From Acanthosepion esculentum (Eukaryota > Mollusca > Cephalopoda > Sepiida > Sepiidae), in NCBI GenBank assembly GCA_964036315.1, contig OZ038517.1, positions 50,261,406 through 50,325,405 on the forward strand: a stretch of DNA of 64,000 nucleotides. Direction: 5' to 3'. Under the pieces are notes generated by a model. The model was given only the letters and a program-made list of their open reading frames with translations, had not been told where the DNA came from and ran no database searches. Of the stretch, positions 1-10,637 are shown one piece after another; the first letter of the stretch is position 1, and every line of letters begins with the position of its first letter. The position numbers were made by a program, and so were the translations under genes.

Positions 1-190
1 ATCACATTGCGGCTACCTCTAAACATTTAAGTGCAACATCAGTCGCCATCTTGTGCCTTCCGGAATCCCCTTTTTTTATGTTGTCTCTTCTCTCAACTAA
101 ATACTTTGCATAGGCTTTTTTTTTTCACTCCCAGTAACCCCCCTTGTATCTTAGCAGCATTATTGCCTTGCTTGGGGTGAAATGATATCT
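1..190 (+). mobile_element. 3' end of a non-LTR retrotransposon (LINE family 1)
   Basis: The stretch ends with a block around 'ttgccttgcttggggtgaaa' that recurs at the 3' ends of LINE-derived sequence at 7495-7560 (minus), 61480-61530, 62860-62890 and 63640-63690. In the copy at 60640-61530 this block directly follows a reverse-transcriptase C-terminal reading frame, which identifies it as the 3' UTR and tail of the same family. Only the tail is present here. The next 115 bases hold nothing I recognise. Confidence 0.6.
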
Positions 191-307
191 ATCTTCAGGC
201 TTCACAGTTTAAGATGTGTTTTTGTGTTTTTAATACTAGCAGAATCGTTTATTCCGAGTTGAGCTTGGTGAGCACGGCTGTAATTCGAGTGAGCGTCTTC
301 CCATATA

Positions 308-1565
308 CAGGGGTTGGACAAAATAATTGAAACACTTGTTAAATTCAAAGAATTTTTTTAAAATCTGGAGTTGGTCCTCCCTTAGTTTCACATACAGCTT
401 TAATACGTCTAGGAATAGAATCATACAGTTTCCTGACTTCATCCAGAGGAATTTTCAGCCATTCTTCCATTTACACCTGCTCCAGCTCTTTAAGACACGA
501 CGGTGGAGGATAGCGGCTCCTAACTTGTCGATCCAAAATGCACCACAAATGTTCAATCATATTGATATCTGAGGCCACTCCATGTGTTCTAGCTCACTTT
601 CATGCTCTTCATACCAATTCTTAACCACTCGAGCGGTATGTATTGGAGCGTTATCGTCTTGGAACATGCAGTTACCACCAGGGAATAAAGTCTGGGCCAT
701 TGGATGAACGTGGTCTCCCAAAATGTTCAGGTAATCTTTGCTGTTGATTTTGCCATGCAGGACAACTACTGGACCGAGACATTTCTATGATATGGCGGCC
801 CAAACTATCACTAATCCACCTCCATGCGTCAATGTTGGATAAATGCAGTCAGGATTGTAAGCATCTTTGGGCTGCCTCCACACATAAATTCGCCCTGAAG
901 TTGGGAAAAGAGAAAATCTGGACTCGTCTGAGAATATGACTTGCTTCCATTGGTCTGCAGACCAGGTATTGTGATCTCTGCACCACTTCAACCTTTTCTG
1001 AATGTTGCAAGTGGAGAGAAGAGGTTTCCTTATGGCGACTCTTCCATGATATCCAGCCTTATGGAGCTCACGACGAACAGTTTTAGTAGAAACTGAACTA
1101 TTCAGATGATTATTCAACTCAGCAGTCACTTTGGCCGCAGTAGTCTGATGATTTTTTGCCACATTGCGTTTCAATACACATCAGTCCCTGTCAGTAAGTT
1201 TGCAAATCCGGCCCGAATTGCTACGGTTGCTAGAGGTTTTGCCCTGTTTCTCGAATTGCGTCATAGTTCTTGATATGCTAGCTCTTGAAAAACCAAACAT
1301 TTCAGCAACCTTAGGGATCGAGGTTCCTGCTATGCTAGTTCCAACAATATGCCCTTTTTCGAACTCGGAGAGGTCATGCATTTAGCTTAAATTTTACTAA
1401 ATTCTAAAAATAAATAAGACAAAGACAGTAAATTAGATAAATAAACGTATTTACAATAGATATAACCTGCAATTACGAAGTTTTAGTTAAAGTTCTTAAT
1501 ATAATAGGTCTTTGAAATATAGGAGTGGAATTTGCACCTGTTCCAATTATTTTGTCCAACCCTTG
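308..1565 (-). mobile_element. Tc1-family DNA transposon, degenerate
   Basis: Terminal inverted repeats start 'caggggttggacaaaataat' at 308 and are mirrored at about 1544-1565, with roughly 22 near-identical bases before they diverge. A TA precedes the left end. The right flank reads 'tc', so the TA target duplication appears mutated there. The 1.26-kb length is short for Tc1, and the element encloses a broken transposase on the minus strand. It cannot move by its own product. Confidence 0.88.
345..1381 (-). pseudogene. Tc1 transposase pseudogene
   Basis: On the minus strand the frame opens with MHDLSEFEKGHIVG, a Tc1-type helix-turn-helix N-terminus, and continues through IFSDESRFSLF (first catalytic Asp), FQDDNAPIHTA (second Asp) and DINMIEHLW (the Glu region of the DDE triad). 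It is broken at several places. There is an in-frame TGA at 1181-1183 after LTDRD, a TAG at 785-787 after VWAAIS, a small frameshifting deletion just before DINMIEHLW near 565, and a TAA at 471-473. The original stop appears to be the TGA at 345-347. The two longest open pieces (1181-1381 and 787-1174) are in one frame. In Tc1 elements the product cuts and pastes DNA at TA sites; this copy is inactive. Confidence 0.9.
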
Positions 1566-1574
1566 TCTAATGAA

Positions 1575-1965
1575 AAATATGCGTGAATCGAACCTTCAAC
1601 CTACACGGATCCGTCATATACCCTGACCTGCTATACCATATAGCTACAGAGGAACGTCTGGTTAGGAATGTCAAATTACTGTTTTTAAACAATAACTTTC
1701 TCATATCTGTTCGAAGCGTATCTTAACATAAACAAATGACAGGATACATTTCGAGCAGATATGATCGTACGAGAAAATTGTATAGCACGTCAGGCTATAT
1801 GACGGTAACGTGTAGGACACAGGTTCGATTCCTGACACATATTCTATGAAATTTCCCGGTCATTCAGGCCAGTAAATGTAGTTAATACTGTTTATAACAA
1901 ACAGAGCATTTACTTTAATATTAGTATCTATAAGAAAAAAATTCCGTATAAACGTAGAAAAATAA
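1575..1965. repeat. tRNA-derived SINE (family G), two heads in inverted orientation
   Basis: The right half carries a polymerase III B-box-like 'ggttcgattcct' at about 1823 on the plus strand, followed by a tail block ('aggccagtaaatgt', then 'aacagagcatttact') shared with 63440-63560. The left half contains the same tRNA-like head on the minus strand ('atcgaacc' at about 1590, and 'cagaggaacg' at about 1647). Together they form an inverted pair. Related copies lie at 8045-8320 and 63060-63580. Confidence 0.6.
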
Positions 1966-2029
1966 TAAAAATAGAATACGTAGAAAATTATATTAAAATA
2001 ATTGTCGGACTCTGGCTGCTGATTTGGCT

Positions 2030-2172
2030 TTTTTATACATCACGTATATTATACGTTAAAAGATTCCCTCTTTGGAGTACAGTCTCTGATGCCAGATCGG
2101 TCGAGTTTCGATTCCAGCTTGAAACAATTGGATGTCTAGTCACACTGATCAACTGTGATACAGCGAACCAGG

Positions 2173-2176
<4 letters not shown>
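2030..2176 (+). repeat. tRNA-derived SINE fragment (family F)
   Basis: A B-box-like 'gtttcgattcc' lies near 2104, followed by 'ctgtgatacagcgaa', which is the reverse complement of the block at 10880 and 33470. The three copies share head and body; in the others the A-box region reads 'ccaagggcttaagggc' on the sense strand. This copy ends in a (TA)n array. Confidence 0.55.

Positions 2177-2254
<78 letters not shown>
2177..2254. repeat. (TA)n microsatellite
   Basis: An uninterrupted TA dinucleotide array of about 78 bases, abutting the family F SINE fragment. Confidence 0.97.
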
Positions 2255-2256
<2 letters not shown>

Positions 2257-2371
2257 GATATGTAGAAAATAGGAAAAAACTCGTTAGGTAAATAATCCGA
2301 AATTCTTTAGTATTTTGGTTTTTATTTTTAAAAAACTGTGCTCGATACAAAAGTAGGGTCTGGTTTGGTTT

Positions 2372-2703
2372 ATTTTGTTTATTTTGTTTTACGGCATATC
2401 AACCTCAATGGGTTATTTAATGCCGACATTTTTTATAGCTGGTAATATTTTGTTTTGTCAAAAATCTGTTTCTGGTAATATTTTTCCTTCAAAATTGCAT
2501 TGCTGGTAATAATTAACTATTTGCCCATAGCTGGGACCCTAACAGGTGCTACCACCCCGGGTCAGGGTGGACCTGGGAACACCAGCAATTAAGACGTGGT
2601 TCCACGCTCCTCAAAACCTCCTGATCAGAGGCCTTGCTGCTGGACGTAGTTTATCGTCTTACCCTGGACGCAGATGTAGTTTAACGTCTTACCCAGGACG
2701 ACA
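2372..2703 (-). repeat. SINE-like repeat family A, copy 1
   Basis: The minus-strand sense sequence ends in 'gccgtaaaacaaaata'. The inner part has short AT-rich units ('tggtaatatttt') and the core contains 'cccatagctgggaccctaac' and 'aagacgtggttccacgctcc'. Seven copies of this family occur in the window (24478, 29488, 40935, 46100, 50370, 60175). The copy at 50370 still has a tRNA-like head with good A and B boxes, so the family is probably a tRNA-derived SINE. Confidence 0.75.
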
Positions 2704-2747
2704 AAAGTAGGGTCTAAATTATATGTTGATACAAATTGTTAACACTT

Positions 2748-2896
2748 ACAAGGTACTAGGGTTAAGTTTTTTTATTTAATTTTTCTTGCGTACGAACAAG
2801 AGCTTTCTTTGCTGGACAAAGGGTGTGTCCAGCAAAGAAAGCTCTTGTTCGTACACAAGAAAAATTAAATAAAAAACTTAACCGTAGTACCTTGTC
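2748..2896. repeat. Foldback repeat, about 70-bp arms
   Basis: Left arm 2748-2818 and right arm 2826-2896 are near-perfect inverted repeats ('ctttctttgctggaca' against 'tgtccagcaaagaaag') with a spacer of a few bases. A few differences between arms argue against an assembly artefact. No hammerhead-like core is visible in it. Confidence 0.85.
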
Positions 2897-2945
2897 TGTC
2901 GTTTTTAATAAAACTTGCATAAAAGACTGATTGCTGCCTAAATAT

Positions 2946-2948
<3 letters not shown>

Positions 2949-2984
<36 letters not shown>

Positions 2985-3169
2985 GGGCGTTTGTATGTAT
3001 TTTAAAAAGAAGAGAGAAACCGCAAATGTTTTGGTTGTAATGTGGATTTTTATTTTAAAAAAATTTAAATCCACATTATTACTAAAAACGTTTGCAGTTA
3101 CTTTCTTCTTTTTAATATATACACTTTTTTCTCGTTGGAACAACTATAACTTTTCCCCTTATATATATA
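2949..3169. repeat. (TA)n-flanked foldback repeat
   Basis: A (TA)n array at 2949-2982 is followed by an inverted repeat of about 127 bases (2996-3124), centred near 3060, whose arms have diverged at several positions. A short TA run follows at 3161-3169. The layout of foldback plus TA at each side is the same as at 20668-20934 and 30703-31206. Confidence 0.75.
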
Positions 3170-3179
3170 AGGCATTGTA

Positions 3180-3849
3180 AGGACACTTCTGGTCTCACCA
3201 CATATGGAAAGGTACATAGAATAAATCATAAAAATACAAAATAAAAACTTTCCTTCTTCAAGGGTCACTGCTGAACCAATGCCCGGAAAACAGCTAACGA
3301 TGCCTATCTAGGATACAAAAATGCTTGTCCTCGTTAATTGCGTGTCTTATGTTGTTAATATTGTAGCCGCCATTACGGAACCCTGGTAAAAGCTATATAT
3401 TTTTATAAACAGGTATTTTTTTATTTATTTTTATATGCGACAGTTGTTTGTGAACAGACGTCTTGTCACGACAGGAAGACGACCTAACGTAATGTTACAC
3501 GATCTTTATTTTCTACATTGTTATTCGTCTGTGGGGCGTATTCAGCGCACTAAGATTGCAGTTTCCAATCAAACGCAGGAAATGAAAAAAAAAAGGCCGC
3601 GACGTGTCAGTGGACAGAGAACGAGAAGCAAAGGACACAGAGAGTAACCCACACGGAGGTCCTACAAGTTCGTGTCGTCTACTAATAATTGTGGTATCTG
3701 AAAGAGAGAGAGAGAGAGGCCAAAGGTCGCTGTATGACACACTGCCCACGTTTTCCCTGCGGGGCTTCAATATCAGTTCTACTAGCTGCATCTAGACGCT
3801 TGGAAAGGTTGTTAACACCTGCATATCACAGCGGAATGCTACTTCGTCT
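3180..3849. other. No recognisable gene
   Basis: AT-rich unique-looking sequence, with a short GA run at 3703-3718 and a GC-richer patch at 3590-3680. The open frames here (up to 92 codons) show no family signature. Confidence 0.4.
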
Positions 3850-4090
3850 CACATGGAACAGGTGATCCAGACGTGGCTTGCGGAGAATTTTCACGATATT
3901 GTCATGTGGTTGTCCATCTCTCCAGGTCTTAATCGCCTGGACTGCTACGGTTGTCGCGGGGAAAGACCGGCCAGTGGCTCCCAGCAATACCAAAGTGACA
4001 TTAAAGGCCGCCACCGTGTATATGATGCCCCTCATGAAAGATCCGGATATGCAGTCGATTTTAACGTCACATCGAGATCGTCTCATTGAT
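3850..4090 (+). pseudogene. Mariner-type transposase C-terminal fragment
   Basis: The plus-strand frame from 3850 reads VIQTWLAENFHDIV then SPGLNRLDCYG. This resembles the block before and including the third catalytic Asp of mariner-like transposases (usually ...SPD.NPLD(Y/F)...WG). A shift of frame near 3950 gives NTKVTLKAATVYMM, which resembles the following region. No terminal repeats are visible. The fragment is short and decayed, and the assignment rests on these two blocks only. Confidence 0.5.
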
Positions 4091-4096
4091 TGAACG

Positions 4097-4260
4097 ATTC
4101 ATTTTCTACAGCTTATCAACCCTTTGCAGGCTATTTAAAGCCAGAAAATAATTTTAGATTGCAGGATTTTCTTTTTCGAATTAATTATGGTTTCGTGATA
4201 CAGGTCTTACTAATTAAACCATAGCTGGGAGGAGGGAGAAGAGGTGGATTCATGAACGGA
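4097..4260 (-). repeat. SINE family C fragment
   Basis: Contains the family C tail ('agcttatcaaccctttgcag' with 'ctatttaaagcc') and the 'ccatagctggga' core next to 'gaagaggtggattcat'. The tRNA and 5S head is absent, so it is a truncated copy. Confidence 0.6.
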
Positions 4261-4434
4261 TAAACAAGAAATTATGTGGATATTAAGTGGGGGGTCAATT
4301 CTGTATTACAATCACTATATAAATTGATCCCTCTCTTTGTGTACACGATATTTTCTATACATTGATATACCAGAAAATGTAAATAAATCTAAAAGGTACG
4401 CCTGCGTAGCTAATTAGCATTTGATTGACTTGTT

Positions 4435-4790
4435 TTTTACGGCTTATCAACCCCTTTTTATGTTATTTAAACCTAGAAAATATTTTTAGATTGTAAGAAT
4501 TTTTTTTCCAGGTGATACAAGCTTTACTAATTAATCCATAGCTGGGGGGGGGAATAATCGGATTCATACCTTCTCTAAGCGTATTGCACAAATACGCTTA
4601 GGGGAGGGTATAAATCCGATTAAATGAATATAGCAAACCCAACGAAAATTGGAACTTGGCTCTCCGCTCAGCAATCTCGAAACATTATTCATGACACCAC
4701 TTGCACATCCAACTTCACCTAGTACTCCTAAGTGGTCACCCATCTAAGTACTGACCGGGCTGTACGGGCGGTCTTTCGCGAGGCTAACGA
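4435..4790 (-). repeat. Composite 5S rRNA/tRNA-headed SINE (family C)
   Basis: Read on the minus strand, the block at about 4726-4770 resembles the 3' half of 5S rRNA ('agtacttagatgggtgacc', the box C region). It is followed by a tRNA-like unit (B-box-like 'aagttccaatt' near 4645), a body with 'ccatagctgggg' near 4540 and the tail ending 'gccgtaaaaaac' at about 4438. Heads made of 5S followed by tRNA are known from AmnSINE1-type SINEs of vertebrates. Other copies are at 53090-53620 and 53730-54085. An inverted pair 'ctaagcgtatt' at 4577-4600 sits inside. Confidence 0.65.
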
Positions 4791-5171
4791 TAGTGTTATT
4801 CAATAAGCTTTTCCATGTTTGTTTTTTTTTCTGATATCGAACTTTTGTATTATTTCTTTTGAGAAAGAAATATAACAAAAACGTTGACGATAATTTGAAC
4901 GAACGCAAAGCGCCCAATAACTTAGAAAACTTGAGATGTAACTCCCTCTTGTCTGGAGAAGAATTTTTACCCACAAATATGCCAAGAATTGTTTGAATGT
5001 TGTTCATTGCGTGAAGGATTTGTCACGGCATAACATCATCGCATATTTCTGGGTATACACGGTGCGACAGATAAATTGTCGTCTAAACTGCGCAAAAATG
5101 AAAGTAAAACTGACATCTCATTTTAACAGATATATTTACCAAAATTACACAAAAATAACTTGAAATACAAA

Positions 5172-5509
5172 AGAGTAAATTTTTTCAATAAAATCGCCAC
5201 TGGCTTCGGCCAAAGAGTAAATTTTTTCAATAAAATCGCCACTGGCTTCGGCCAAAGAGTAAATTTTTTCAATAAAATCGCCACTGGCTTCGGCCAAAGA
5301 GTAAATTTTTTCAATAAAATCGCCACTGGCTTCGGCCAAAGAGTAAATTTTTTCAATAAAATCGCCACTGGCTTCGGCCAAAGAGTAAATTTTTTCAATA
5401 AAATCGCCACTGGCTTCGGCCAAAGAGTAAATTTTTTCAATAAAATCGCCACTGGCTTCGGCCAAAGATTAATTTTTTTCAATAAAATCGCCACTGGCTT
5501 CAACCACGC
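5172..5509. repeat. 42-bp minisatellite, eight units, within transposase 3' end
   Basis: Seven exact or near-exact 42-bp units begin at 5172, 5214, 5256, 5298, 5340, 5382 and 5424. An eighth at 5466 has one extra T. Read on the minus strand each unit encodes EASGDFIEKI plus four residues. Upstream on that strand the sequence reads GVVEASGDFIEKI, which matches the usual C-terminal end of mariner-type transposases. The array therefore seems to be an amplification of the last codons of the transposase. Confidence 0.9.
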
Positions 5510-5566
5510 CCTCCAGAGGACTTTGAAATCTCCCTGCAACTTGTCTGGATGGTCTCCTTGTTTAAG

Positions 5567-6082
5567 TTATGTGAATGATGCCATAATCCTTGCTTTCAGT
5601 TCAACTTTCGTCTTACAAGGAGTTTTGTTGGTCTCTCGTTCGACACCGCCCCAAAATAATAATGATGTCTGGGGAGTTAGATGGCCAGATGTAAAGGGCG
5701 ATGTAGTCGAAGTCTGACAACCATGACAGTTCACCTGCTTGTGTGGCATGGTGCAGAGTCCTGTTGCCAGTCATAGGGTCTTCCAGCATCCACCTTCTTG
5801 ACCCAGATCAGTACTGCCTCTTCAAGGCACTTGATGTAGAACTCCGTGTTGAGTCTGAGGCCCAGTGGGAAGATAAACGAAGGCATAACGTCGCCATCAC
5901 TAGTGATCACTCCAAACACCTTCGTAATCATCATTAGACTCATCCAACTCTTTCCAGATCCTCTGCACTGTCCTCAGATTGACACTCAAACACTTTGAAA
6001 TGTTCATATTCGAGCTTCCAGCGCGAATGCCAAGTAGTACAGCATGCCGTTTTCAAATTTCTATCGGAGTGAACTGCGTCAT
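5567..6082 (-). pseudogene. Mariner-like transposase with internal deletion
   Basis: From the minus-strand ATG at 6080-6082 the frame reads MTQFTPIEI, then a stop, then a helix-turn-helix-like stretch with RTVQRIWKELDES. It then jumps directly, out of frame, into KVFGVITSDGDVMPSFIF, YIKCLEEAVLIWVKKV and WQQDSAPCHTSR (the second catalytic Asp block). A third piece, VERETNKTPCKTKVELKARI, follows near 5600-5680. The part between the DNA-binding domain and the first catalytic region is missing. Copy 2 at 44416-44660 shares this junction. The product cannot be functional. Confidence 0.8.
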
Positions 6083-6206
6083 GGTGATCTTTTTCTCACA
6101 GACGGTGCCCAACTGACCCTACCATACTGTGCCGTCGACAAAAACAAACACCGCGTATACGCGAAATTAAAAATATATAAAACTGACAATTTGCTCATCG
6201 TGCACT

Positions 6207-6333
<127 letters not shown>

Positions 6334-6384
6334 ATTATCAGGAGGATTTGAAATAATCATAATTAAGTAATTATCGTCCGATTT

Positions 6385-6490
6385 GGGGTCTCATCAGCAG
6401 TGCGCATCCACTACCGAGAATCGAATCCGGACCGTTACGATACGATGCAAACGTCATACAATCTATACCAACGGGCCTGGGTGACGTGAC
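6385..6490 (-). repeat. tRNA-derived SINE head (family K)
   Basis: On the minus strand the A-box-like 'gttggtatagattg' is followed by the B-box-like 'ggattcgattctcgg' about 45 bases on. This is the spacing of a polymerase III internal promoter. The same head occurs on the plus strand at 12345-12405. It is not a working tRNA, as no clean cloverleaf can be drawn. Confidence 0.55.
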
Positions 6491-7194
6491 GAAGGGGAGA
6501 CCAGTTAGACTCGATGTAGCGCCGCTCTTCACAAATTCCCTGGTCAAACTCATGCGAGTTTCCAGAACCCAAACGGACTGTGCCCCAACGAGTCAAGTCT
6601 TCTATCCCCAAGCCGCTCCATCCAGAGCATTAGAAGCCGGTTCAAGCAAGGATATACAAGTGATATAAATTATTAGGAGTATTTGAAATAATCATAATTA
6701 AGTAATTCATCGAGCCTAGAAGAATCGTCAATATATATATAATCTATTTAGGTTTGAAAAAAAATTCAGATTTGATCCGAAATTGTTACTGTATAATCTC
6801 TCTCCCCGTTCATATCTGTCTTATATGTAAAGAGTTCGTTGTTTTCCCCAGGCCTTTTTTCTCATTACGCTACACACTTACTGAAATATCTCTCTATATG
6901 CCCCTCAGTCTTCATCCACGACAATGTATCTCTATATACAAGGAGTCAATATTTTGGCAACTGATAACGTAGATCATTCAGCCTGTTCAACGTTATGTAT
7001 CGTCACGTAAAACACCCGTGGCCGCCATGTTGAATTAAGTAACCAACATGGCCGACTAAATTTTGTGAAGAATTTTGTTCACTTTCCTAACGTTTAACCG
7101 TAATGGAGTTTCAGACAAAGAAGATAATGAAAATGATAGTGCCAGACCTGAGGACAGTTCCGCAATCTTTAACCTTCGTGCACGAGAAAAAAAA
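6491..7194. other. No recognisable gene
   Basis: AT-rich sequence. The only feature seen is a small inverted pair at about 7019-7057 ('ggccgccatgttg' against 'caaacatggccg'-like), which resembles a YY1 site on each strand. The direct repeat 'aggagtatttgaaataatca' links 6340 and 6674. Confidence 0.35.
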
Positions 7195-7440
7195 CAACAA
7201 AAAAACTGTGTCAAAAGGAAATTTTTTTTCCGTTGATACGACAATTATTTTAACTACCATAACTTCTCGACAACGTTTATTGTTTTTAAAAGCGATGATT
7301 AGAATTTTGATAAAACCTAAACATGAAAGTGAATTTATAATTTTTTTTTTGTTCTTGAGAACTGACAACAAAAATGATAAACACTTTATTATATTGGAAT
7401 GGCTGGTAAAACACCAACTTATTACCAACTGATAAACCAT
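7195..7440 (+). repeat. Interspersed repeat family E, copy 1
   Basis: Shares blocks such as 'ttattgtttttaaaagcgat' and 'gttcttgaga' with 39545-39745 (plus) and 8480-8660 (minus). No coding signature or terminal repeat was found. Confidence 0.55.
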
Positions 7441-7494
7441 CAGCATCATTCAAACTTTATAAAATGATAAATAATAAGGATTTCCTTATAGTTG

Positions 7495-7890
7495 GTTCAT
7501 ATTATTTTATTTAAGCATTTCACTCCAAGCAAGGTGGGAGTGCCACTAGCACGCAAGGGGTTACAGAGAGTGGGAGCAAGAGTAAAGAGGCGTGATAAAG
7601 AATGAAGAGAAGGACGGGGAATTAGATCTAGGCATCTGAAGATGTCGATTGACATAGCATTTGAATAATAGCTATCAGGGAAGCAAGTAAGAGGAAGGGA
7701 GTTCCACAGATGGGAAGTGCGAGACATGAAGCTACTGGAGTAGAAGAGACGGCCACATTTAACAGTTTCGACAATGAAAGGTTGGAACTGAGATGCCAAC
7801 CTAGTAGCACGTTTAAATTCATGTAGTCTGGGAACCAGCGAAAGTAGCTCGACGGAGCAGTTACCTTGAAAGTATCTGTAGAAAACCTCT
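7495..7890 (-). pseudogene. LINE family 1, C-terminal ORF fragment and tail
   Basis: The minus-strand frame includes VETVKCGRLFYSSSF and SHLWNSLPL, close to VETVKCNRLFYSQTF and RQWNALPLA of the longer copy at 60640-61416. The tail 'ctcccaccttgcttggagtg' lies at 7515-7534. This is a 5'-truncated copy that covers only the last part of the ORF. Frameshifts interrupt it near 7800. Confidence 0.75.
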
Positions 7891-8044
7891 GAGATATATA
7901 TATATATATATGTATGTATGTATGTATATGTGCGTGTCTATTTTAAGACATTTTTTATGTTTATACGTTATTTTTATAGATACAAATATATGAAGTAAAT
8001 GTCCTGTTTATAATAAACAGTATTACCGACATTTACCGGCCTGA

Positions 8045-8320
8045 ATGTCCGATAACTTTTCATAGAAAATATGCGTCCTCCGGCAGGAATCGAAACTGTA
8101 TCCTATACAGAACCGTCATATAGCCTGACGTGCTTTTACTGATTGAACCACAGAGGAGCGTTTCGGTTAGCCAGGTCGATTTTACTGTTTTTAAACTACA
8201 ATTCTCCATGATTTTCTCTCGTACATTCATATCTGCTCAATGCGTATCCAAATGTAAACAAATGACGTCACACATATTTTCATAGAAAATATCCGTTCCT
8301 CCGACAGGAATCGAACCTAT
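8045..8320 (-). repeat. tRNA-derived SINE (family G)
   Basis: On the minus strand a tRNA-like head ('gctcctctgtggttcaatca', then a B-box-like 'gtttcgattcctgcc') is present at 8085-8165, flanked by the family G tail ('aggccggtaaatgt') at about 8030. A second partial head lies at 8297-8318 before a TA run at 8321-8343. Confidence 0.6.
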
Positions 8321-8379
8321 ATATATATATATATATATATATAATTTAGTAAATGTTTATTAACTTATGAATAAAAAAA

Positions 8380-8660
8380 AATTGATATTTATTTCTTTAT
8401 AAATTGATAAACAAATAAATACTACGTTGTATTAGCTTTAATTGTATTAGTTTTTGAACTGTTGTAAATAAACAATCTAATACTGTTTAATATGTTGTTG
8501 TAAATTCTCAAGAACAAAAAACATGTATAAATTCACTTTCATGTGTTTACGTTTCATTCAAATTCTAATCATTGTTTTTTAAATTGACGAGGAGTGAAGG
8601 TAGTTAAAAATACTAGCGGCGTCATGGAAAAAAAAACGTTCTTTTGAAACACCGTTTTGT
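8380..8660 (-). repeat. Interspersed repeat family E, copy 2
   Basis: Inverted relative to copy 1 at 7195: 'ttctcaagaacaaaaaac' at about 8505 and 'tgaaggtagttaaaa' at 8595 are reverse complements of blocks there. Confidence 0.5.
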
Positions 8661-9149
8661 TGCAGGCACGAAGCTTAAATATTACCCGCATTGCCATTTT
8701 TACCGTTAATTCGTTTTTCAAGTGTCCAACCATTTCTATCAAAACCGAAGGAGATCGAATGCCAGATTTTCGTCAAATTATAATCCATATAATAAAAAAA
8801 ACAAAAACAAAAAACACAAAATATGGAAATTGTTTATGGAGAGCAATTTCAAGAGGCAAATACGCCAAAGGAAAATCAGACGATATTGGAGGATACGCAG
8901 TGAACACTCGAATGATGACGGATCAAAGTCGTGTTATTGAATTAGAAATTACTTGACGCTGAGCATTGAAATCTACACCTATTCAATCGATCTCTTAGGC
9001 GATACTTTGATTCAAATCTATTTGTAAGTACTCCAGCCACCTTCAGTTGAGATATATTTCTATTTCACTGTACCTTATTATATATAGATTTGACTATGAA
9101 TATAAGTCTGTTCATATCTATATGGAAATAATAATAAGCCAACAAGTTC

Positions 9150-10005
9150 AAAATGGCGTTTCAAATGGGAGAAGAAATGCAAGTAAAGCATAATACACTG
9201 ACTGCAGCTGAAAAATACTTAAAAAAAAAAAAAAAAGTAACGGCAAATTTAACCGACCAGATACAGAAACGCTGGCAAGATAAACAGTTAATATTCTGCC
9301 CGTAGCAAACAAGCTGATGTAGACAAACTCCGCCCCAACAGTGGCTACGCTGTGCACGGTTAAAAGCTGAAACTGAAGGTTTTAGTCTTGTTGCACAGGA
9401 CCAATACGTGCTTACAAGAAATTACCAAGCACACATACTGAAAAATTGTGTTAGCCCAAAATGCAGATGCTGTGATAAATATCCAGAAACAATCGGCCAT
9501 CTTGTATCAGTTTGCAGAATATTGGCAACCAATGAATATAAAACCCGGTATGATATAGTGGGCCAATATCTGCTTTGTAAAATCTGAAATTTTCACGGAA
9601 AGGAAACTGCAAGAAATTGGTATGAACATCATCCAGACCCCGTTACCGAGATAGGACCTGTAACAATTTTATGGCACTTCACAACACCCAGAGAAAACAA
9701 TAAAAACTAATCTCCATGCCATCGTTATTAGAGACCGCAAACAAAAAGGTGCCTTCTTATTAATATGGCGGTCTCTAGACGACAATGTATCTTTGAATAT
9801 CTTTAAAAACAATATCAAAATACAAGGACATTGAAATCGAAAGCTCAAAAATGTGGTATATTAAGACATCAACAATGCAGTTGTTGTTGGAGCCCTCGAA
9901 TTGATTGGAAAAGATTCCAATAAGCTCACTGAAGGATTCTTGGTAGCCAATACCATAAATAAATACAAAAAAAACGTTCTCGCAAGTGTATCCCACACCT
10001 TATGA
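9150..10005 (+). pseudogene. C-terminal remnant of a restriction-like-endonuclease LINE
   Basis: The plus strand encodes WLRCARLKAETEGFSLVAQD, then CVSPKCRCCDKYPETIGHLV followed by SVC. That is a CCHC motif of the kind that precedes the restriction-like endonuclease of R2/R4/NeSL-type elements. NWYEHHPDPV follows. Further on there is AIVIRDRKQKGAFLLI, then VVVGALELIGKDSNKL, where such domains carry the PD...D/E catalytic block. Stops and frameshifts occur (for example near 9580 and 9760), and the expected PD is not cleanly visible. Such enzymes nick target DNA for retrotransposition; this copy is dead. Confidence 0.6.
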
Positions 10006-10009
10006 AGAG

Positions 10010-10560
10010 CTTTATCTATGTAAAATAGGTGTGATTTTTTTTTTCAAAACTGCCCAGTGGAATGATGTCATTTTGTACTGTAGGTCTCTGGTTGGGACCC
10101 ATAAAGAAATGCATATACACCAGAAATCAAAAGATTAAGAAAATAATAATACAAATCTATTAGGAGTAACAAAACATGTACATTGCTAAAATTTAAAGCG
10201 TTTCAAAATTAATCAGATTCTCGCAAAAAAAATATTCAATATGAATAAAAATAGGGCAACAATAGTTAGGGCCTTCAAGTTTCGCAGACACTTCGTCAGG
10301 GTTTAATAGATCTGAATTCATTAGCAGACATGCTTACCAGCACATACATTATAAAGAACTATAGTTAGACATTAAAAAAATTCTACATTGACCTTCAGAA
10401 GGAAAAGATATGAAACAAAAACAAAACAAAAGCGTTACAACGTGACAATATGACACAGATATGAACAGACGGAGATATCTTGATTAGATTAGATTACATT
10501 AGAGGGTTCTTACATGTCAAGCCTTGTTGGATAATATAATGTCAAATTTTGCATGAGGTA
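10010..10560. other. No gene; contains a weak hammerhead-like core
   Basis: AT-rich. At 10281-10300 the minus strand reads CTGACGA, nine bases, then GAAAC. Helix II is very weak here and I could not pair stem I. I see no other feature. Confidence 0.3.
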
Positions 10561-10563
10561 CTC

Positions 10564-10637
10564 AAGACTTACTTATTGGCTTTGTCAAAACAGAATTTTT
10601 TTTCACACCTTTGTGTTCACAAAGCCAATAAGTCTTG
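10564..10637. repeat. Short inverted repeat
   Basis: 'aagacttacttattggcttt' at 10564 is mirrored at 10617-10636 with one extra base in one arm and about 30 bases between them. Confidence 0.75.

Larger units (their letters stand above)
5058..6204 (-). mobile_element. Mariner-like deletion-derivative transposon, copy 1
   Basis: The left end 'ggtgcgacagataaattgtc' (5061-5080) is mirrored by 'gacaatttgctcatcgtgca' at 6185-6204. A TA lies just outside the left end. A second copy with the same ends lies at 44101-44790. Both carry the start and the catalytic middle of a mariner-type transposase joined at the same internal deletion, so they are probably non-autonomous relatives. This copy is longer because of the minisatellite at 5172-5509. 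Confidence 0.75.

Noticed and set aside
8657..8956. A 99-codon frame (MLQARSLNITRIAIFTVN) as a gene
   Set aside because: No known family, no promoter or splice context, and it overlaps the edge of repeat family E.
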